Program-made: the position numbers and the translations under genes
Shown here: in pieces, positions 59,199 to 64,000 of the stretch
Numbering within the stretch: position 1 is the stretch's first letter
Layout: each line of letters begins with the position of its first letter
From: Cohnella caldifontis
Lineage (GTDB): Bacteria > Bacillota > Bacilli > Paenibacillales > Paenibacillaceae
Length of the DNA stretch: 64,000 nucleotides
Reading direction: 5' to 3'
Assembly: GCF_029360585.1 (NCBI RefSeq)
Contig: NZ_JAQZSJ010000009.1
Span: forward strand, 62,001-126,000
Notes under the pieces: generated by a model
Told to the model about the DNA's origin: nothing
Seen by the model: only the letters and a program-made list of their open reading frames with translations
The model's database searches: none

Positions 59199-61964
59199 CT
59201 AGCGTCCATTAGGTTCGGCGCCGTCGATCCACCCGATCGCCTGCAGCGTTCGGATCAGCACGACGGCCGCTTGAGCGCGTGTCGTCGCTCCTTTCGGATC
59301 GAACGTATCGGTTCCGGTGCCCTTCATGATGTTCAGCTGGATCATCTGGCGAATGTTCTCCAGATAAGCGGCGTCTGCTTGCCCGATATCCTTGTAGCCG
59401 TTTAAGCTGACGGATTCGGAGGTCTTCGGCGAATTTTCGAGTCGGACGAATGCCGCCAGCATCGTCGCCATTTCCTCCCGGGTGAGCGGCTCGTTCGGCA
59501 GAAAGCGGCTGCCTTTCGCGAAGTCGAGCAGGCCGAACTTCTTGGCCTGGACGACCGCTCCGAAATACCACGCGCCTGGCTGAACGTCCGCATAAGGCGC
59601 CGCGTTCTCGGCGGCCGGTTCGCCCCGACCTAGGGCGTTGACCAGCATCGAGGCGAATTCCGCTCTCGATACCGTCTTGTCGGGATCGTATTTTCCGCCG
59701 CCAACCCCATTCACAAGCGTTTTCGCTGCAGCAAGCTCCACGTACGCTTTGCCCCAATGCTTCTGAATATCGGCGAAGCTCACCGCGTTTTGTGCCGTAA
59801 CGTACACGCTGTTCGAATAGGATTTGATCATGGAATACAATTTGCCGTCGATCCGCACCATTTCCGCGGGAACAAACTCAAACTTACCGGCCGGCTCGTT
59901 ATAACGGTACGCGCCCCAATTTCCCGGCTCGCTCTTCATGTCTTGCGGCATGGGGATCATTCGGGTAAGTGCCTGGCTGAATTGGCTAGCCGTTCCAATG
60001 GTTTGGTTCGTCTTGTTGTTGAGGACATCTATATGAAAATCCACGGTCGCCCCTTGAATGACGCCATTTGGCAAGCTTTTGGAAAAATCCGCTTGGATAA
60101 CCTTGTCGGCTGACTTGTCGGTCAGGGTGATCTTGAAGGAAGTATCCTCGGCGTCAACGCGGTTGCCGAGCAAGTCATTCAGCCCCGGAATGAGCGACGG
60201 CAGATTAGACGGAACCAGATAGCTGCCGATCGGAGTTCTGAATTCGAGCGTAAACCCGACGCCATGACTCGCCAAGTCGTTAAGGACGGCAGCCGGCAGA
60301 CTTACGTACGCCGTACCGTCTGTAGGCGTTGCCTCCATCGTAAAGACCGACTTTGTGAAGTCGATGGCAGACGGATCAAACGGAGTGCCGTTCAAGTCGA
60401 TGGCCGGTTTGGCAAGAATGGATGAATATTGACTTTCGCCGCCGTTGTAATATGCTCCCTGGACCGTAACGGTCGCGGATTGGCCGGCCGCCTCTTCGCC
60501 ATTCAGATATACCGTCAAGAGATAAGCTTTCGAGCTCGTAGAATCATTGCCCGGCAGCGTCACGATCGCTTCCGCCTCGGTGTCGCTTTTTATGCCGGCA
60601 TTCACGGCTTTCGCGCCGTTCACGTATACTTCCAGCGTCTGACCGGTCAAATGATCGCCTGTAATGGATAGGGACACGCCTCCCCCGCTGCTCGGCAAAC
60701 GGGCCGTATTCGCGGAAATACCGGTAACGACGGCAACTGGGGATGGAGGCTCCGAGTCTTTCACTATGGTGATCGTATACGTTTTGACCGCTTTCAAGAG
60801 CGGCTCTACTTGGACGGAAATGACCGTAGATGGACCCGAGAGGCCGACCGTTACGGTGCTGCCGCTTGTTTGCAGTTGGTTATTGATATATAAATCCGTG
60901 TAAGTCGCGTCTGTCACGGTTGCCGATACATGCACGCTTGAAACCGAAGGGCCGACATGGGCCGTGTAAGCCGTGGTGGAAGAGGAGAAAGGCTCGGCGA
61001 ATGTCCCCTCATCTACCGACAGAGCTTGAAGGGTGTTATCGCCGGGCAGGTTTGTTTTCTCATAAGAATTGTCTCCCCAAGCGACGACAGAGCCATCATC
61101 CTTGAGCGCCAAGGCGAAGTCCGGTCCCGCGGCAATGGCGACGACTCCGCTCTGAGCTTCCGGCGGCACGCCGAAGCTTTGGGTTCCCCAGGCGACGACA
61201 GTACCATTGTTCGTAAGCGCCAACGAGTAGTCCCATCCTGCGGCGATGGCGACGACTCCGCTCAAATCATCAGGCACGTCATTCTTGAGGCTGCCGTTGT
61301 CGCTCCAAGAGATGACGGAGCCATCTTCTTTGATCGCCAGCGAGTGGTTATATCCGGCTGAGATCTTGACGACGCCGTTCTGTGCTTCAACAGGCACGAC
61401 CATTGGAACGAGATCGTTTTTGTAGTCATAATTCCAAGCGACGACGGAGCCGTCGTCTTTCAGCGCCAGCGACTTGCCCATCGCCGCGGCGATGGCGACG
61501 ACTCCGCTCAAACCGCTTGGAACGGTTAAATTTTCTTCCATAGCCTCATCCCAAACAACGACCGTGCCGTCACTTTGGAGCGCCAGCGAATGGAAGTTTC
61601 CGGCTGCGATCGCGATATAGTTCGATCCCGGCTTGTCGATGCCGACTCCCCAAGTCACGATCGAGCCGTCGTCCTTGAGCGCCAGCGATTGAACGGAACC
61701 CGCCGCAACCGACACGACCCCGCTTTGCGCCTCTGCCGGCACGGACGTTTGGCCAAGGATATTGAGTCCCCAAGCGAAAACGGAGCCGTCGTCTTTCCGC
61801 GCAAGCCAGTGATTGGCTCCCGCGGAAACGAGCTTCACTTGACTTCCGATCCTTATGTCAGCCGCATGCGCCGAGCGGACGCCGCAAGGAACCGTCGCGA
61901 CGCCCAGAAACAACGCGAAGGACCATACCAGATATACGAGTTTTCTCCCTTTGATCCGCGGCAT
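59199..61964 (-). CDS. RCC1-repeat, cadherin-like and SLH-domain surface protein
   Basis: A 921-residue exported protein. A signal peptide ends near SAHAADIR. Residues about 40-325 are seven or so RCC1-type repeats of about 40-45 residues (SLALKDDGSVVAWG pattern). A cadherin-like beta-sandwich domain follows (about 330-410), then an IPT/TIG-like region (about 415-500) and an uncharacterised middle. Three SLH motifs close the protein (FADIQKHWGKAYVELAAAKT, YADVQPGAWYFGAVVQAKKF, and YKDIGQADAAYLENIRQMI), which anchor it to pyruvylated secondary wall polymer. GGAGA precedes the ATG. Probably an S-layer-associated adhesin or binding protein. Confidence 0.9.
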   Translation of the reverse strand: MPRIKGRKLVYLVWSFALFLGVATVPCGVRSAHAADIRIGSQVKLVSAGANHWLARKDDGSVFAWGLNILGQTSVPAEAQSGVVSVAAGSVQSLALKDDGSIVTWGVGIDKPGSNYIAIAAGNFHSLALQSDGTVVVWDEAMEENLTVPSGLSGVVAIAAAMGKSLALKDDGSVVAWNYDYKNDLVPMVVPVEAQNGVVKISAGYNHSLAIKEDGSVISWSDNGSLKNDVPDDLSGVVAIAAGWDYSLALTNNGTVVAWGTQSFGVPPEAQSGVVAIAAGPDFALALKDDGSVVAWGDNSYEKTNLPGDNTLQALSVDEGTFAEPFSSSTTAYTAHVGPSVSSVHVSATVTDATYTDLYINNQLQTSGSTVTVGLSGPSTVISVQVEPLLKAVKTYTITIVKDSEPPSPVAVVTGISANTARLPSSGGGVSLSITGDHLTGQTLEVYVNGAKAVNAGIKSDTEAEAIVTLPGNDSTSSKAYLLTVYLNGEEAAGQSATVTVQGAYYNGGESQYSSILAKPAIDLNGTPFDPSAIDFTKSVFTMEATPTDGTAYVSLPAAVLNDLASHGVGFTLEFRTPIGSYLVPSNLPSLIPGLNDLLGNRVDAEDTSFKITLTDKSADKVIQADFSKSLPNGVIQGATVDFHIDVLNNKTNQTIGTASQFSQALTRMIPMPQDMKSEPGNWGAYRYNEPAGKFEFVPAEMVRIDGKLYSMIKSYSNSVYVTAQNAVSFADIQKHWGKAYVELAAAKTLVNGVGGGKYDPDKTVSRAEFASMLVNALGRGEPAAENAAPYADVQPGAWYFGAVVQAKKFGLLDFAKGSRFLPNEPLTREEMATMLAAFVRLENSPKTSESVSLNGYKDIGQADAAYLENIRQMIQLNIMKGTGTDTFDPKGATTRAQAAVVLIRTLQAIGWIDGAEPNGR

Positions 61965-62123
61965 GACATTCCATCTCCATTCTGACGAATGATTTTCCGA
62001 ATAAGCAGAGAGGTTTCATTGTCTATCATGCTAGCAAAACGATCGCGAGAATCCTCTTAAAACATTCTTAAAAACTTACATCCTATTTCATTTTTCGACG
62101 GTTATGAGAATCGAATGTAAAAT

Positions 62124-62146
62124 AAAAAAACCGCCGCCGGCGGTTT
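62124..62146 (-). terminator. Intrinsic terminator after the XRE gene
   Basis: AAACCGCC pairs with GGCGGTTT around a 3-base loop; TTTTTTT follows on the minus strand. The stem overlaps the stop codon at 62145. Confidence 0.85.
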
Positions 62147-62837
62147 ATTTCAACGGTTGAATCAATTCGTTTCCGCTCACGCCCAATAGCGCGTAAGCTT
62201 GGCTCACCATTTCCCGATCCTTGCCGTATAGGTGAGTCGCTTTGTGGCGGATCCCGCTTACGGTCGTTACAAAATTCATCTGGTGAACCATGAATTCCGA
62301 GTTGCACAAGACGACCGCTTGCTTGCCGCAAGAGATCACGTTTTGCTGAAACCGAACCGCCCGCTCGGCCACTTCCGGAGAATACACGACCGGCTCGCCG
62401 TCCGACGCTTTCATTTCCCGATGATCGACGAAAATACTCAGTTCCCCTTCCGGAAATTCGGAGGCGATGCCCAGCAGCGTTCTCGACATATCATCCACGT
62501 TCTCGCCGGTTAACAGCCCATGTACCTGAAACGTAAGGATTTTATTGCCGCTGTCGATATGGTATTTGAAACGCTCCAAGAAGGGGACCTCGAAGTCTTT
62601 CTTTACATAAGCCAAATTCGAGGAAAAGCGTTCACTCGAAAACATATATTCGATCGAGACGTTTAACGCGGCGGCGATTTTGTCGATGTTGAGGAGGCTG
62701 ATGTTGCGTTCGCCGCGCTCGACTCCGCTGATGTACGTTCGATCCAATCCCGCACGTTCAGCCAGCCATTCCTGCGATATCCCCGAGCGGGCGCGAAGCT
62801 CCCTCACTCTTTTACCAAACTCGGCGCGAATATCCAT
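62145..62837 (-). CDS. XRE-type regulator with C-terminal sensor-like domain
   Basis: A 230-residue protein. Residues 1-65 are a helix-turn-helix of the Cro/CI type (FGKRVRELRARSGISQEWLA, ERAGLDRTYISGVERGERNI). Residues about 75-230 form an alpha/beta domain (TFQVHGLLTGENVDDMSRTL, SIFVDHREMKAS, QAVVLCNSEFMVHQMNFV) that I cannot name; it has a STAS- or MEDS-like look. The start at 62837 has AGGAG about 8 bases upstream. Divergent from the WG-repeat gene, it may regulate that gene and itself. Confidence 0.82.
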   Translation of the reverse strand: MDIRAEFGKRVRELRARSGISQEWLAERAGLDRTYISGVERGERNISLLNIDKIAAALNVSIEYMFSSERFSSNLAYVKKDFEVPFLERFKYHIDSGNKILTFQVHGLLTGENVDDMSRTLLGIASEFPEGELSIFVDHREMKASDGEPVVYSPEVAERAVRFQQNVISCGKQAVVLCNSEFMVHQMNFVTTVSGIRHKATHLYGKDREMVSQAYALLGVSGNELIQPLK

Positions 62838-62899
62838 GAAGACTCCTACCCCCAACCCGATTCCGCTACGTCATATATCGGATCGTGAAGTCGCAAGCT

Positions 62900-62951
62900 G
62901 TAGATTTTTGTCGTAACCGCAGAGAATGTGACTCAAAGTCCGTAGATTTTT
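62900..62951. promoter_or_regulatory. Direct repeat GTAGATTTTT in the divergent control region
   Basis: GTAGATTTTT occurs at 62900 and 62942, 42 bases (four helical turns) apart, between the XRE gene and the WG-repeat gene. It is a candidate binding site for the XRE regulator. Confidence 0.4.
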
Positions 62952-63022
62952 AGAAACGAAGTTGATTATGATGAAAGCAAAAGCCGTATCATCACAGCTC
63001 ATTGTTGCAGGAGGGTAACAGG

Positions 63023-64000
63023 ATGAAAAAGAAGCTTGCCGTATGGATGACGGGGCTCCTCTCGATGGCCTTGATCGCGCTGCCCGTCCATGCCGAATCG
63101 GCGACGCAGCCGCTGGCGATTGAACCCCAATTCAGCTACGCATTCGAATTTCACGAAGGCTTAGCCGCCGTCGAACAGAATCGCAAATGGGGCGTCATCG
63201 ACCGGACGGGGCGATTCGTCGTGGAACCGCGTTACGATTGGATCGAAGATTTCAAGGACGGATTTGCCTATATCGGCCAACCGGATGATAAAGGGTATAA
63301 TCAAGTAGGATTGATCGACAAAACGGGGAAAGAAATCATACCGCCGTTGTATTATCCGCTGGATCGGATGAGCAACGGATTCTGGAAAGCCGCGAAGGAC
63401 GACAAATACGGGGTGTTCGATCAGAACGGAAATGCGATCAGCGACTTTCAATACGATTACATCGGCGATTTTCACGATGGACTGGCCTTGGTGCAGAAAA
63501 CACGGAGCGATAAACGTATTCGGCGGACCGTGGACGGCGTAACGATCGACTATCCGGATTCTCTAGCCGGGTATATCGATGAAACCGGAAAGCTCGTAAT
63601 TCCGTTGCAATACGACATGAATTCCGGCGACTTTGAATCGGGACTTGCGGCCGTCGCGAAAGCGGGCAAATGGGGCGTCATCGACAAGAAGGGGAAAACG
63701 GTGATTCCCTTCCAATACGACAGCGTCACGCGTAAATATGGCGAGGGTACCGCCTCCCGGTATTTCGCCGTCTCGAAAAACCGGAAGCACGGGGCGATCG
63801 ATTCGCAAGGCAAAACGGTCGTTCCCTTGAAATACGATACCGCCATCGTGACATCGGGAGACGTATTGATCTATGGCATGATGCGCAAGAATATCGTGAA
63901 ATTCTCCATGGCGAAAGAAGCCAACCTGATTCGCGACGCGAAAGGCAACTATCACGAGTCGGATCGCGGAGCCATCGATCTGCGCACGGGTAAGTCGCTG
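63023..64000 (+). CDS. WG-repeat protein, N-terminal part
   Basis: Continues beyond the right edge; 326 residues are visible. A signal peptide (MKKKLAVWMTGLLSMALIA, cut near PVHAES) is followed by WG repeats: KWGVIDRTGRFVVEPRYDWI, YGVFDQNGNAISDFQYDYI, KWGVIDKKGKTVIPFQYDSV and others, each about 40-70 residues with the WGVID core. WG-repeat proteins are beta-rich exported proteins, probably binding proteins, of unknown function. AGGAGGG lies 7-13 bases before the ATG. Divergent from the XRE regulator. Confidence 0.88.
   Translation, partial: MKKKLAVWMTGLLSMALIALPVHAESATQPLAIEPQFSYAFEFHEGLAAVEQNRKWGVIDRTGRFVVEPRYDWIEDFKDGFAYIGQPDDKGYNQVGLIDKTGKEIIPPLYYPLDRMSNGFWKAAKDDKYGVFDQNGNAISDFQYDYIGDFHDGLALVQKTRSDKRIRRTVDGVTIDYPDSLAGYIDETGKLVIPLQYDMNSGDFESGLAAVAKAGKWGVIDKKGKTVIPFQYDSVTRKYGEGTASRYFAVSKNRKHGAIDSQGKTVVPLKYDTAIVTSGDVLIYGMMRKNIVKFSMAKEANLIRDAKGNYHESDRGAIDLRTGKSL

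Overview
The window reads as chromosome of a high-GC, endospore-forming Firmicute, most likely Paenibacillaceae (Cohnella/Paenibacillus-like). Evidence from the sequence: strong GGAGG-type ribosome binding sites, frequent ATGA start/stop overlaps, a CIRCE element, a Bacillus-type SOS box, a Kin-type sporulation-like histidine kinase, PdaA (spore cortex), a FabL-like enoyl reductase, an SLH-domain surface protein and a YfiBC-like ABC exporter. The genus is inference.

Layout. 0-6.4 kb: the start of nnr, a DUF72 protein, an orphan FliD-like protein, a ComFB protein, then a lipoprotein/histidine kinase/HD-GYP response regulator operon. 6.4-8.0 kb: a 23-copy, 52-bp minisatellite. 8.5-12.7 kb: odhAB (2-oxoglutarate dehydrogenase E1 and E2). 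13-22.9 kb: a ten-gene minus-strand operon, btuFCD-cobT-cobU-cbiB-cobS-cobD-cobQ-cobO, behind a cobalamin riboswitch; it couples corrinoid uptake to adenosylation and nucleotide-loop assembly. 23-28 kb: lrgAB, a Crp-type regulator carrying an HD-GYP-associated N-terminal domain, and a sensor kinase. 28-30.1 kb: a TetR-controlled operon that includes a 30-residue membrane peptide, with promoter and two operators visible. 30.5-31.5 kb: a DUF4405 cytochrome-like protein.

31.8-38.6 kb: a tight five-gene cluster of an EPSP-synthase-like protein with altered substrate residues, an acyl-CoA ligase, an acyl-CoA dehydrogenase, a 2,4-dienoyl-CoA-reductase-like flavo-iron-sulfur enzyme and an SDR with an enoyl-reductase Tyr-X6-Lys motif. 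The set matches what is needed to turn shikimate into cyclohexanecarboxyl-CoA. It is the best candidate here for an undescribed system.

38.6-64 kb: repeats that duplicate the 3' end of an oxidoreductase gene; an MFS/HxlR divergent pair with a palindromic operator; pdaA; htpG under an apparent HrcA/CIRCE promoter; a coiled-coil protein; a decayed DUF695-like gene; a VOC protein behind an SOS-type promoter; a CPA1 antiporter; assorted oxidoreductases; a heterodimeric ABC exporter with one degenerate ATP site; two glycosyltransferase paralogs, one frameshifted; an RCC1/SLH surface protein; an XRE regulator; and the start of a WG-repeat protein. Several short tandem repeats have 50-52-bp periods. 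Coordinates, starts and motifs come from reading the sequence by eye; no database search was run.
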